Source of the DNA: Flavobacterium sp. N1994
Lineage (GTDB): Bacteria; Bacteroidota; Bacteroidia; Flavobacteriales; Flavobacteriaceae
Direction: 5' to 3'
NCBI RefSeq assembly: GCF_025947145.1
Contig: NZ_CP109999.1
Coordinates: 1,426,001 to 1,490,000, forward strand
DNA: 64,000 bases
The position numbers were made by a program, and so were the translations under genes. Positions 24,957 through 32,902 of this stretch are shown here, one piece after another; position 1 is the stretch's first letter, and each line of letters opens with the position of its first letter. The notes under the pieces were generated by a model. That model was not told where the DNA came from. It did no database searches and was given only the letters and a program-made list of their open reading frames with translations.

Positions 24957-25472
24957 ATGTTTCACAGATTTATTAAATTAATTATAGCTGCTTTACTAGT
25001 AGTAACAGCCGTTTGGCAATTCACAGAAGGAAATATAGGAAACGGAATCTTCCTAATTTTACTAACTGCCATTCCAATTTTCCTTTATTATAAAAACGAA
25101 TTTATCCTTATGGCCTTCTTAAAGTTAAGAAAACAGGATTTCGCAGGGGCTAAAGTGTGGTTAGATAAAATCAAAAACCCAGAAACTGCATTAGTAAGAA
25201 AACAACAAGGTTACTACAATTACCTTCACGGTTTAATGTTATCACAAACGAATCTTCATCAATCAGAAAAATTCTTCAAGAAAGCTATTGAATTAGGGTT
25301 AAGTATGGATATGGATTTGGCTGTAGCCAAATTAAACTTAGCTGGAATAGCCATGTCAAGAAGACGTAAAATGGAAGCCACTACTTTATTAAACGAAGCC
25401 AAAAAGCTAGACAAACAAAACATGCTAAAAGATCAGATCACGATGATGAAAGAGCAGATGAAGAAGATCTAA
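24957..25472 (+). CDS. Membrane-anchored TPR-like protein, function unknown
   Basis: 171 residues. Two N-terminal hydrophobic helices (~6-22 and ~29-56) with a very short loop, then a helical cytoplasmic part with TPR-like pairs (RKQQGYYNYLHGLMLSQTNL, then SEKFFKKAIELGL and DLAVAKLNLAGIAMSRR). The C-terminus is Lys/Met-rich. No catalytic motif. It could be a scaffold, as TPRs bind proteins. Monocistronic, with a -7 element directly upstream and a strong terminator after. Confidence 0.75.
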   Translation: MFHRFIKLIIAALLVVTAVWQFTEGNIGNGIFLILLTAIPIFLYYKNEFILMAFLKLRKQDFAGAKVWLDKIKNPETALVRKQQGYYNYLHGLMLSQTNLHQSEKFFKKAIELGLSMDMDLAVAKLNLAGIAMSRRRKMEATTLLNEAKKLDKQNMLKDQITMMKEQMKKI

Positions 25473-25489
25473 TCATAAATTACTTTATA

Positions 25490-25520
25490 AAAAAGTCCCA
25501 AATTATTGGGACTTTTTTAT
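25490..25520. terminator. Bidirectional terminator between convergent genes
   Basis: AAAAAGTCCCAA / TTGGGACTTTTT around a short loop (about 25490-25517), with T runs on both strands. Confidence 0.9.
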
Positions 25521-25521
25521 T

Positions 25522-26415
25522 TTAATATCCTTCCAAAGGAATTTTAATTTCGTATTTTTTCTTCGTTGGATTTGGTAGTCGTTTATCTCTTAACCAAGGG
25601 TTGTGAATTTTTAGGATTTTATAATTAATCCCTTGTGACTTGGCGAAATTGGTTAAATCAGTAATGGTACTATCCACTTCTACACTTTTAGTTGGGATTG
25701 GCGCATATAAATCCGTTGGGTATATAGTAAAACCATACTTTGCAGGTTGCTTCATGATTTCTTTCAAAGCCAAAATTCTAAAAACATAACGTGAAGTCTC
25801 TTCGGTTAAACCCAAATCATAGTAATTAGTTACTTTTTGCTCATCAATTTTTTTGCTCAAACCGTTCATTCCTCCATTATAAGAGGCAGCGGCCATAGTC
25901 CATGTTCCAAATTTTTCTTTAGCTGCTAAAAAATATTTACAAGCAGCCTCAGTCGATTTCTCTAAATGATAACGCTCATCCACAATATCATTCACTTCCA
26001 TGCCTTTTTCTTTGGCGGTATCAGGCATAAACTGCCAAACTCCTTTGGCTCCAGAGGAAGAAGTAGCATTAATCAAACCGCTTTCAATAACGGCTAAATA
26101 TTTAAAATCATCAGGTACACCATATTGTTTTAATATAGGTTCGATGATAGGAAAAGCTCTGTTGGCACGTTTTATAATTAGAGCCGTTGTAGCATCTAAA
26201 TTAGCATTAATAAGTAATTCTCTATCCAATCGTTCTTTAACATCTGTAATTTGCAATGGAGCACTTTCTCCAGCAAAATCGATACTTTCTGGAAAGAACA
26301 TCGCAGTTCCTTCGTGCATTAGTTTATCTTTATTATCCCCTGCAATTCCAAAAACTAGTAGTCCCGAAAGTATAACAACGGCAAGTGTAGATAATAGGGC
26401 TTTATTCGTTTTCAT
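25522..26415 (-). CDS. Lytic transglycosylase (SLT domain, MltD-like)
   Basis: 297 residues. N-terminal hydrophobic anchor or signal (~8-25), then a goose-lysozyme-like SLT domain at ~85-200 with the catalytic Glu in AVIESGL and the family motifs GAKGVWQFMPDTA and AAASYNGG. It cleaves peptidoglycan glycan strands to 1,6-anhydro products. The C-terminal part (IPTKSVEVDSTITDL to KIPLEGY) may be a degenerate LysM-type or substrate-positioning segment. It has a ~120-nt leader with a nested inverted repeat (26450-26503). Confidence 0.9.
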   Translation of the reverse strand: MKTNKALLSTLAVVILSGLLVFGIAGDNKDKLMHEGTAMFFPESIDFAGESAPLQITDVKERLDRELLINANLDATTALIIKRANRAFPIIEPILKQYGVPDDFKYLAVIESGLINATSSSGAKGVWQFMPDTAKEKGMEVNDIVDERYHLEKSTEAACKYFLAAKEKFGTWTMAAASYNGGMNGLSKKIDEQKVTNYYDLGLTEETSRYVFRILALKEIMKQPAKYGFTIYPTDLYAPIPTKSVEVDSTITDLTNFAKSQGINYKILKIHNPWLRDKRLPNPTKKKYEIKIPLEGY

Positions 26416-26449
26416 ATCTGTAGGATTTATTTTTTTGGTCAGATATGCA

Positions 26450-26503
26450 ATCGCCTTTTATTTGTTGGTGTTTGTTTTCAACAAACTCTTTTTTTGTGGC
26501 GAT
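26450..26503 (-). promoter_or_regulatory. Nested inverted repeat in the transglycosylase leader
   Basis: Minus strand: outer arms ATCGCC / GGCGAT (26503-26498 and 26455-26450) enclose a perfect inner hairpin GTTTGTT-gaa-AACAAAC (26486-26470). It lies 35-88 nt upstream of the ATG, downstream of a TATTTTTG -7-like element (26543-26536). It could be a structured 5' UTR. Confidence 0.4.
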
Positions 26504-26551
26504 GTCATAATTCATTTATTCGTACTGTAAAACTACAAAAATATGTAGCAA

Positions 26552-27217
26552 TTACTGTTCTTCTAACATAATTTTAGGTAAATTGTCATTGAGCCATCGG
26601 TACCTTGTTAAAATCATAATATGGGTTCCACCCTTAACATGTATAGCATTTTTGATATACTGAATTGGAAAAACCTCATCGGCATCTCCATGAATATGGA
26701 TAATCTCTGCATCAATTTTTGTTCTTTTCCAATTAATGATATTTTCGATGGCCCAGTCTAGATAGCTTTTGTCTCGAACCGATAGAAACTTTTCATATAA
26801 TTTCAGTCGTTGTTTTAGAATAGAAGAACCAAAAGTATATTTGGCTAAATGCTCCATGTTTTCAAATAACTGTGTTGGTATCAGTTTATAGGCTTTAGTC
26901 GTTTTAGCCAGTTTCATCTTTCTTGGTAATTCAACATTCGATTTTACACTTGATATGATAATAACTTTACTTGTATTCAAGAACGATTTCATTTCCTGAA
27001 CTAAAATCCCGCCAAAGGAAACTCCCACTAAAATAGCCTTATCGTGTTTGACTTTTTTAGCCATACGCAGTGCGTAATGTTCTAGTGTTTCTGCTTTTTC
27101 TGGTAAAACCCATTCGAGTAAATGCATTTCAAAAGTGTCTGTTGGGAGCTTGATTCTCTCAAAGATAGAAGAACTTGCTGCCATACCAGGCATAAAATAA
27201 ACGTGAATTTTAGTCAT
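26552..27217 (-). CDS. Alpha/beta hydrolase
   Basis: 221 residues. N-terminal VYFMPGMAASSSIFERI (oxyanion region), nucleophile elbow GVSFGGIL (Ser near residue 68), acid in HGDADEVFP and a candidate catalytic His in GGTHIMIL. No signal peptide. Probably a small cytoplasmic esterase or peptidase-like hydrolase; substrate unknown. It lies upstream of the transglycosylase on the same strand, separated by the ~135-bp structured leader, so probably a separate transcript. Confidence 0.85.
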   Translation of the reverse strand: MTKIHVYFMPGMAASSSIFERIKLPTDTFEMHLLEWVLPEKAETLEHYALRMAKKVKHDKAILVGVSFGGILVQEMKSFLNTSKVIIISSVKSNVELPRKMKLAKTTKAYKLIPTQLFENMEHLAKYTFGSSILKQRLKLYEKFLSVRDKSYLDWAIENIINWKRTKIDAEIIHIHGDADEVFPIQYIKNAIHVKGGTHIMILTRYRWLNDNLPKIMLEEQ

Positions 27218-27246
27218 TATTTAACTGTGAACTCGTTAATTATTAG

Positions 27247-27254
27247 TAAATTTG
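27247..27254 (+). promoter_or_regulatory. Bacteroidetes -7 promoter element
   Basis: TAAATTTG, exact match, 32 bp upstream of ATG 27287. A CTG at 27225-27227 sits at the N19 position of the -33. Confidence 0.55.
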
Positions 27255-27286
27255 CCTAAAAATAATCCTTTTTATTTTACTTGATT

Positions 27287-27598
27287 ATGAACACAACAGT
27301 TATTTCGGAAAAAATTGAAATCAAAGACAACACCTTTGCTCGTCAATTTGAAACTTTGGTAGATGGTAAATTGATTTCTGTAGAATATTCATTTCAAGAA
27401 AAGAAAATATTCCTAACAAGAATAAACACTTTCGATGGCTTTGAAGATGAAGAATTTATCACTGATTTATTAAAAAACATCATGGAGATTGCTTACGAAA
27501 GGAAGCTAAAAGTGGTTCCGATTTTACCAAAAATCGCACTGTTCTTCAGAAAAAACACTACTTATAGAGATTTACTTCCACCTGGAATTAAAATATAA
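27287..27598 (+). CDS. Small GNAT-like (YjdJ-type) N-acetyltransferase-domain protein
   Basis: 103 residues from ATG 27287; a TTG two codons earlier is possible. The pattern of a short antiparallel sheet (VDGKLISVEYSFQEKKIFLT), then EDEEFITDLLKNIMEIAYER and KVVPILPKIALFFRKN fits the single-domain GCN5-related family typified by YjdJ. The usual acetyl-CoA loop is replaced by ITDLLKNIM, so enzymatic activity is uncertain. Cytoplasmic, monocistronic with its own terminator. Confidence 0.65.
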   Translation: MNTTVISEKIEIKDNTFARQFETLVDGKLISVEYSFQEKKIFLTRINTFDGFEDEEFITDLLKNIMEIAYERKLKVVPILPKIALFFRKNTTYRDLLPPGIKI

Positions 27599-27612
27599 AG
27601 TATTAGTTACCG

Positions 27613-27646
27613 AAAAGGAGTTTCAAATGAAGCTCCTTTTTTTATG
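27613..27646 (+). terminator. Rho-independent terminator
   Basis: AAAAGGAGTTTC / GAAGCTCCTTTT (27613-27624 and 27629-27640) with one G-U pair and a T7 tail. It overlaps upstream start candidates of the next gene, supporting the later ATG at 27669. Confidence 0.85.
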
Positions 27647-27668
27647 GCTTTTTTTTTATATTTATCAA

Positions 27669-28010
27669 ATGAATAGAGAAGATTTTCGCGAAAGTATTAT
27701 TGCTCTTTTTGAGACTATAGATAAATATTACGGCAGTAAAACAGAAATAACCCAAGGATTATTTTCTGAATTAGATAATCTTGATGCCAATTTAACGGCT
27801 TGGAATTTATCCGAATTCGACTTAGTGCGTTCAGCTTACAGAACTAGCGGGGACAAATTCATGTTTGAAGGAAAAGGCGCCTATTACGAAATTTCAGCAG
27901 AGCGCATTATTGACTTTAAACAAACCGGAAGAAATAAGTTCGAATTTATTGAACAATATAGCGACACTGTTTTCAGAATTACCAAACTACGGTTTCATTA
28001 TAAATACTAA
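27669..28010 (+). CDS. Conserved hypothetical protein
   Basis: 113 residues from ATG 27669 (MNREDFRESIIALFETIDKY). Earlier in-frame starts fall inside the preceding terminator. Predicted cytoplasmic alpha/beta protein with charged N-terminal helices and a strand-rich C-terminal half (YYEISAERIIDFKQT, then RITKLRFHYKY). I do not recognise a family. Its stop codon overlaps the stop of the convergent mtaB gene by 4 bases (28007-28010), which confines its 3' end. Confidence 0.65.
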   Translation: MNREDFRESIIALFETIDKYYGSKTEITQGLFSELDNLDANLTAWNLSEFDLVRSAYRTSGDKFMFEGKGAYYEISAERIIDFKQTGRNKFEFIEQYSDTVFRITKLRFHYKY

Positions 28011-29335
28011 ACTTCAACATTCAAAAACTCCATTCGAACGGAACCGTCATCATCAATTTTAGTTAAATTGATTTCGTGTAATGTGTTTACTAATTCTGGA
28101 TTCCAAGGGGTTTTCACTTTTACGTAATTTTCAGTAAAGCCGTGAATATAGCCTTCTTTGTTTTCACTTTCAAAAAGTACCGTTCTATTCGCTCCTATTT
28201 GATTTTCATAAAAGGCACGACGTTTTTTTACTGATAAGCCACGAAGCATTTTACTTCTTTTATTTCTAACATTCATCGGGACAACATCTGGCATTTCAGC
28301 AGCTTCGGTATTATCTCTTTCAGAATAAGTAAAAACGTGTAGATAAGAAATATCCATTTCGTTTAAGAAGTTGTAAGTCTCTAGAAAATCTTCATCCGTC
28401 TCACCTGGAAAACCTACAATAATATCCACACCAATACAAGCATGTGGCATCACTTCACGAATTTTATTTACTCTATCTGTATACACTTCTCGCAAGTAAC
28501 GACGTTTCATTTTCTTTAAAATAGTGTTACTTCCACTTTGCAATGGGATATGAAAATGCGGCACAAAAGTTCTGCTTTGCGATACAAATTCTATAGTTTC
28601 GTTTTTCAAAAGATTAGGTTCTATAGAAGATATTCGGAGTCTTTCAATTCCTTCCACTTCGTCTAAGGCTTTAACCAAATCTAAGAAAGTATGTTCATGC
28701 TTCTTATTGCCAAACTCCCCTTTACCATAATCTCCAATGTTCACTCCAGTTAAAACAATTTCTTTGATGCCTTGTTTAGAGATATCGTAAGCATTTTTTA
28801 GCACATTATCTAAAGCATCACTTCTAGAAATTCCACGCGCTAACGGAATCGTACAATAAGTACATTTATAATCACATCCATCTTGAACTTTCAGAAAAGC
28901 TCGAGTTCTATCACCAATAGAATAACTCCCCACATAAAAATCAGCCTCCTCAATTTCGCAAGAATGCACTTCTCCCATATCATTTTTAGACAAGTCATTA
29001 AGATAATCGGTGATTTTGAATTTTTCTGTAGCGCCTAAAACTAAATCTACGCCATCAACTGCAGCTAACTCTTCAGGTTTTAATTGGGCATAACAACCTA
29101 CAGCTGCAACGAATGCTTTATCGTTGAGCTTCATGGCTTTTTTTACAATTTGCTTGAATTGCTTATCAGCATTTTCAGTAACCGAACAAGTATTGATCAC
29201 ATAAATATCGGCCACTTCTTCAAAATCAACACGATCAAAACCTTCGTCTTGAAAATTTCTCGCGATAGTAGACGTTTCGGAGAAATTCAATTTGCACCCT
29301 AAAGTATAAAAGGCGACTTTCTTTTTGTTTTCCAT
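28007..29335 (-). CDS. mtaB: tRNA t6A37 methylthiotransferase MtaB
   Basis: 442 residues from ATG 29335. UPF0004 N-terminal domain with three cluster Cys (LGCKLNFSE, NTCSVTENAD and AAVGCYAQ), the radical-SAM CxxxCxxC in DGCDYKCTYCTIPLARG, and a C-terminal TRAM-like domain (~375-440). TLGCKLN and overall features fit MtaB (YqeV type) rather than MiaB or RimO. It adds a methylthio group to t6A in tRNAs decoding ANN codons. Two 4Fe-4S clusters are expected. A TTG-N19-TATCTTTG promoter lies 44 bp upstream. Confidence 0.92.
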   Translation of the reverse strand: MENKKKVAFYTLGCKLNFSETSTIARNFQDEGFDRVDFEEVADIYVINTCSVTENADKQFKQIVKKAMKLNDKAFVAAVGCYAQLKPEELAAVDGVDLVLGATEKFKITDYLNDLSKNDMGEVHSCEIEEADFYVGSYSIGDRTRAFLKVQDGCDYKCTYCTIPLARGISRSDALDNVLKNAYDISKQGIKEIVLTGVNIGDYGKGEFGNKKHEHTFLDLVKALDEVEGIERLRISSIEPNLLKNETIEFVSQSRTFVPHFHIPLQSGSNTILKKMKRRYLREVYTDRVNKIREVMPHACIGVDIIVGFPGETDEDFLETYNFLNEMDISYLHVFTYSERDNTEAAEMPDVVPMNVRNKRSKMLRGLSVKKRRAFYENQIGANRTVLFESENKEGYIHGFTENYVKVKTPWNPELVNTLHEINLTKIDDDGSVRMEFLNVEV

Positions 29336-29378
29336 AGTATTGCTCAATTGATGAAATCGTTGTCAAAAATTGAGAGCG

Positions 29379-29408
29379 CAAAGATACAATAATGTGGTAG
29401 TCAGTCAA
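29379..29408 (-). promoter_or_regulatory. Promoter of mtaB (TTG-N19-TAnnTTTG)
   Basis: Minus strand: TTG (29408-29406), 19-bp spacer, TATCTTTG (29386-29379). Confidence 0.8.
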
Positions 29409-29464
29409 TATTCCATGTATTATTTTTTTAATTAGAATAGCTTTAGCTTTAAAATTTGTTCGGC

Positions 29465-29526
29465 ACAAGTCTAATACAAGTCTAATACAAGTCTAATGAA
29501 AAGCCTATTTTTATTAGACTCGTATT
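29465..29526. repeat. 11-bp tandem repeat x3 with an inverted copy
   Basis: ACAAGTCTAAT occurs three times in perfect tandem (29465-29497). ATTAGACTCGTATT at 29513-29526 is an inverted near-copy that could fold back onto it. It lies in the 284-bp gap between mtaB and the GlmU-like gene; nothing else is seen there except a terminator. Confidence 0.75.
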
Positions 29527-29587
29527 AAAATCATAACAGTAGTATATTAAAGGTATTTAGAACAAACTAAGGACATCTATTGATACA

Positions 29588-29613
29588 ATAAAAAAGCACC
29601 TTAAAGGTGCTTT
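29588..29613 (-). terminator. Rho-independent terminator
   Basis: AAAGCACCTT / AAGGTGCTTT (29593-29602 and 29604-29613). The minus-strand T6 tail ends the GlmU-like gene. Confidence 0.85.
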
Positions 29614-29619
29614 CTATTA

Positions 29620-30795
29620 TTATTCTTTTCTGTATTTTTTGGTTTCTTCAAAAACGTGCTCTAGGATTTTGGCATCCTGTTCTGAAAACTCAACCTGTCG
29701 CCTAGCCATTACAATTTTAGCGGTTTGGAATGCTTTTGAAGTCAAATAAGTGGTAAATCCTGAAGCGCCTCCCCAAGAGAAACTTGGCACAAAATTTCGT
29801 GGAAACCCTGAACCAAAAATATTGGCAGAAACACCAACAACAGTTCCAGTATTAAACATCGTATTGATACCGCATTTACTGTGGTCTCCCATCATTAAGC
29901 CACAGAATTGAAGACCAGTTTTAGCAAAGCCTTCTGTTTCATAGCTCCACAAGCGAACTTCTTCATAGTTGTTTTTTAGATTAGAATTATTACTATCGGC
30001 TCCAATATTGCACCATTCTCCCAAAACAGAGTTTCCTAAAAATCCGTCGTGACCTTTATTGGAATAGCCCATTAAAACGGAATTGCTCACTTCGCCACCT
30101 ATAACAGAATGTGGACCAACAGTTGTTGCACCATACACTTTAGTAGCTAACTTCACTCTGCCTGATTCGCACAAAGCAAAAGGGCCACGAATGACAGAAC
30201 CTTCCATGATTTCTGCATTTTTGCCAATATAAATTGGTCCTGTGGAAGCATTTAAAGTAACAAACTCAAGCTTTGCTCCTTCTTCTATAAATATATTTTC
30301 AGGGGAAATTACATTCACACTTTTAGGTATAGGGTGCGAGTTTCTTCCTTCGGTTATTAATTCAAAATCTTCTCGAAGTGCGGCGTCATTTTTGGCAAAA
30401 ATATCCCAAGTGTGTTCTACTTTCAGGCACTCTTCATTAAATTCAAGTATTTCATAACTGTCAAAATCAACTTCTTCTTGAGTATCGTTAGTGTAAAAAG
30501 CAATCACCTCATCGCCTTGAAAAATGGCTTGATTTTTCTCTAAACTGATTACCATTTCAGACAAGATATCATTGGGCAAAAAAGAAGCATTAATCATTAC
30601 ATTGTCTTCCATTTCCACCATAGGGAATTTTTCTGAAAGGTATTCTTCAGTCAAAGTCGTAGTGGTATATCCTAAATGTTTTTCCCATTTTTCACGAATA
30701 GTCAAAATTCCGATACGGATATCAGCAACGGGTCTTGTAAAAGTGAATGGTAAAAGGGCATTACGAACTGTTCCGTCAAAAAGTATGTAGTTCAT
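29620..30795 (-). CDS. GlmU-family-like sugar-phosphate nucleotidyltransferase / left-handed beta-helix protein
   Basis: 391 residues from ATG 30795 (MNYILFDGTVRNALLPFTFT). The Bacteroidetes GlmU-like family has a degenerate N-terminal nucleotidyltransferase-like half (~1-190) and a C-terminal left-handed beta-helix of hexapeptide repeats (from IYIGKNAEIMEGSVIRGPF on, including INTMFNTGTVVGVSANIFG). The usual pyrophosphorylase motif GxGTRM is missing at the start, so the N-terminal half may not catalyse uridylyl transfer. Probable role: UDP-sugar or cell-wall precursor metabolism (inference). A TAACTTTG -7 element lies 25 bp upstream. Confidence 0.8.
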   Translation of the reverse strand: MNYILFDGTVRNALLPFTFTRPVADIRIGILTIREKWEKHLGYTTTTLTEEYLSEKFPMVEMEDNVMINASFLPNDILSEMVISLEKNQAIFQGDEVIAFYTNDTQEEVDFDSYEILEFNEECLKVEHTWDIFAKNDAALREDFELITEGRNSHPIPKSVNVISPENIFIEEGAKLEFVTLNASTGPIYIGKNAEIMEGSVIRGPFALCESGRVKLATKVYGATTVGPHSVIGGEVSNSVLMGYSNKGHDGFLGNSVLGEWCNIGADSNNSNLKNNYEEVRLWSYETEGFAKTGLQFCGLMMGDHSKCGINTMFNTGTVVGVSANIFGSGFPRNFVPSFSWGGASGFTTYLTSKAFQTAKIVMARRQVEFSEQDAKILEHVFEETKKYRKE

Positions 30796-30819
30796 TTTGT
30801 TTGTTATGAGTTGTGAGTC

Positions 30820-30827
30820 CAAAGTTA
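30820..30827 (-). promoter_or_regulatory. Bacteroidetes -7 promoter element
   Basis: CAAAGTTA on + reads TAACTTTG on -, 25 bp upstream of ATG 30795. Confidence 0.5.
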
Positions 30828-30841
30828 CAAAAGTTTACGGC

Positions 30842-30873
30842 ATAAAAAAACCACTCACTTTCATGAATGGTTT
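30842..30873 (-). terminator. Rho-independent terminator of rpmE
   Basis: Minus strand AAACCATTCA / TGAGTGGTTT stem with a G-U pair followed by T7. Confidence 0.85.
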
Positions 30874-30898
30874 TAATAAAATTGAAACACTAATACAA

Positions 30899-31150
30899 TT
30901 ATTTTGCGTGTTTAGCGTATTTCGTTTTGAATTTATCAATACGTCCAGCAGTATCGATAAGTTTAGATTTACCTGTGTAAAAAGGGTGAGAAGTTCTAGA
31001 GATCTCCATTTTGTACACTGGATATTCAACTCCTTCGTGTGTGATAGTTTCTTTAGTTTCAACTGTTGATTTAGTGATAAATACATCGTCATTTGACATG
31101 TCTTTAAAAGCAACTAATCTGTAATTTTCTGGGTGAATTCCTTTTTTCAT
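30899..31150 (-). CDS. rpmE: 50S ribosomal protein L31, type B
   Basis: 83 residues beginning [15 protein letters not shown]. It has the family motif [11 protein letters not shown] and no Cys residues, so it is the zinc-independent type B (RpmE2/YtjA) form, usual in Bacteroidetes. Component of the large ribosomal subunit. Own promoter-like element upstream (31255-31283) and own terminator. Confidence 0.96.
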   Translation of the reverse strand: MKKGIHPENYRLVAFKDMSNDDVFITKSTVETKETITHEGVEYPVYKMEISRTSHPFYTGKSKLIDTAGRIDKFKTKYAKHAK

Positions 31151-31254
31151 GATAAATCTTTTTATTGTTATGAAGTAGTTTGTTTTGAAGCTTTCTTTCT
31201 GAAAGGTGTAAACTAGCTACAGCTTTTATTAATTCTTTTTTTAATTAGAGTGTG

Positions 31255-31283
31255 CAAAAATACAACTTTTTTACAATAAACAA
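31255..31283 (-). promoter_or_regulatory. Promoter-like element upstream of rpmE
   Basis: Minus strand: TTG (31283-31281), 18-bp spacer, TATTTTTG (31262-31255). It leaves a ~105-nt leader. Confidence 0.6.
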
Positions 31284-31341
31284 AGCGATGTGTAACTTTT
31301 TTTAAATAAACCTAACATACTTATAGTAATAATGGAATTAC

Positions 31342-31349
31342 TATATTTG
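31342..31349 (+). promoter_or_regulatory. Bacteroidetes -7 promoter element
   Basis: TATATTTG, 23 bp upstream of ATG 31373 (first gene of the DUF4199-GT2-mutase-ABC series). No clear -33. Confidence 0.55.
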
Positions 31350-31372
31350 TTAATTATTTAAAACCTAAAACC

Positions 31373-31903
31373 ATGAATGAAATTATTAAGAAAAACGGCG
31401 TAACTTTTGGAATTATCTTAGGATTATTTTCAGTTTTATTCACAACAGCAATTTATGTTATCGATTTACACTTATTTACAAGTTGGTGGATTGGCATTGT
31501 ATCTATAGTAATAGCAATTACCATAGGTGTAGTTTTAGTTTCAAAAACTAAAAAACAAATGGGTGGTAACATTGCGTTCAAGGAAGCCTTTACTGTATAC
31601 TTTATTGCTGCAGCCATTGGTTCTTTAATATCAACGCTTTTCTATTACATTTTATTTAATTTCATAGACACACAAGCTAAAGAAACTATCAAAGAAATCA
31701 CTTTGAAGTATACTGCTGATATGATGGAGAAATTTGGAGCACCAGCAGCATCAGTAAACGAAACAATGCAGAAGTTAGCTCAAACGGACAACTATTCTCT
31801 TGGAAACTTAATGCTTGGCTTCGCTGTAGGCCTAGTAATTCAAGCTATCTTTGGTTTAATCCTAGCTGCTATTTTTAAAACAAGATCGAATCAAGGATTA
31901 TAA
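31373..31903 (+). CDS. DUF4199 family membrane protein
   Basis: 176 residues with four predicted membrane helices (~9-29, ~37-57, ~72-98 and ~146-170). The layout matches the Bacteroidetes DUF4199 family (ITIGVVLVSKTKKQMGGNIA, FKEAFTVYFIAAAIG). Inner membrane, function unknown. It ends 3 bp before the glycosyltransferase gene, so the two are almost certainly co-transcribed. In many Bacteroidetes DUF4199 precedes a GtrB-like glycosyltransferase (from memory). Confidence 0.88.
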   Translation: MNEIIKKNGVTFGIILGLFSVLFTTAIYVIDLHLFTSWWIGIVSIVIAITIGVVLVSKTKKQMGGNIAFKEAFTVYFIAAAIGSLISTLFYYILFNFIDTQAKETIKEITLKYTADMMEKFGAPAASVNETMQKLAQTDNYSLGNLMLGFAVGLVIQAIFGLILAAIFKTRSNQGL

Positions 31904-31906
31904 TAG

Positions 31907-32866
31907 ATGAATCTATCCATCATTATTCCGCTTCTCAACGAGCAGGAATCTTTACCCGAATTACATCAATGGATTGTCAAAATTATGACGACCCACAATT
32001 ACAGTTATGAAATTATCTTTATAGACGATGGAAGCACTGATGAATCGTGGCAAATCATTGAACAACTTTCCAAAGAAAATCCAAGCGTAAAAGGCATTCG
32101 CTTTCTTAGGAATTTTGGAAAATCACAAGCATTACATGCCGGTTTTGCCAAGGCCAAAGGAGATGTTATTATTACAATGGATGCCGATTTACAAGACAGC
32201 CCAGATGAAATTCCAGACTTATATAATATGGTAGTAAATCAGAATTTTGATTTAGTATCAGGCTGGAAAAAGAAGCGTTATGATTCGGTAGTTTCAAAAA
32301 ATTTACCTTCCAAATTATTCAATTGGGCTGCCCGAAAAACTTCTGGAGTGCAACTCAATGATTTCAATTGTGGATTGAAAGCCTACAAAAACATTGTAAT
32401 CAAAAACATCGAAGTTTCAGGTGAAATGCATCGCTATATTCCGGTATTAGCTAAGAATGCTGGCTTTGGTAAAATAGGAGAAAAAGTAGTGATTCACCAA
32501 GCTCGTAAATATGGCGAGTCAAAATTTGGCATGAGTCGTTTTATTAATGGATTTCTTGACTTAATCACCATTTGGTTTTTGTCCAAATATGGCAAAAGAC
32601 CTATGCATCTTTTTGGTGCGCTTGGTGTTGTTATGTTTATTATTGGATTCATATCGACTTTCTTAATTATTGGTATTAAGTTACTGAAACTATTTGCTTT
32701 CCATGAACCGACTACACTAGTGGCACAAAACCCTCTTTTTTATATTGCATTAACTGCGATGATAATTGGTTCTCAATTATTTTTAGCAGGGTTTTTAGGA
32801 GAAATCATCTTGAGAACCAAAAACAATGAAGAACGTTATAAAGTTTCTAACGAAGTCAATTTATAA
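31907..32866 (+). CDS. Family 2 glycosyltransferase, membrane-bound (GtrB/dolichol-phosphate-mannose-synthase-like)
   Basis: 319 residues. GT-A domain at ~1-230 with the nucleotide and metal-binding DDGSTDES and DADLQDSP motifs. Two C-terminal membrane helices (~238-262 and ~283-303) place it with GtrB/ArnC-type enzymes that move a sugar onto polyprenyl phosphate. Cytoplasmic face of the inner membrane. Follows DUF4199 by 3 bp and precedes the phosphohexomutase by 36 bp. Sugar unknown. Confidence 0.9.
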   Translation: MNLSIIIPLLNEQESLPELHQWIVKIMTTHNYSYEIIFIDDGSTDESWQIIEQLSKENPSVKGIRFLRNFGKSQALHAGFAKAKGDVIITMDADLQDSPDEIPDLYNMVVNQNFDLVSGWKKKRYDSVVSKNLPSKLFNWAARKTSGVQLNDFNCGLKAYKNIVIKNIEVSGEMHRYIPVLAKNAGFGKIGEKVVIHQARKYGESKFGMSRFINGFLDLITIWFLSKYGKRPMHLFGALGVVMFIIGFISTFLIIGIKLLKLFAFHEPTTLVAQNPLFYIALTAMIIGSQLFLAGFLGEIILRTKNNEERYKVSNEVNL

Positions 32867-32902
32867 TTCAAAATCTTAGTGAACTAAGTAAAACAAAAGA
32901 TT

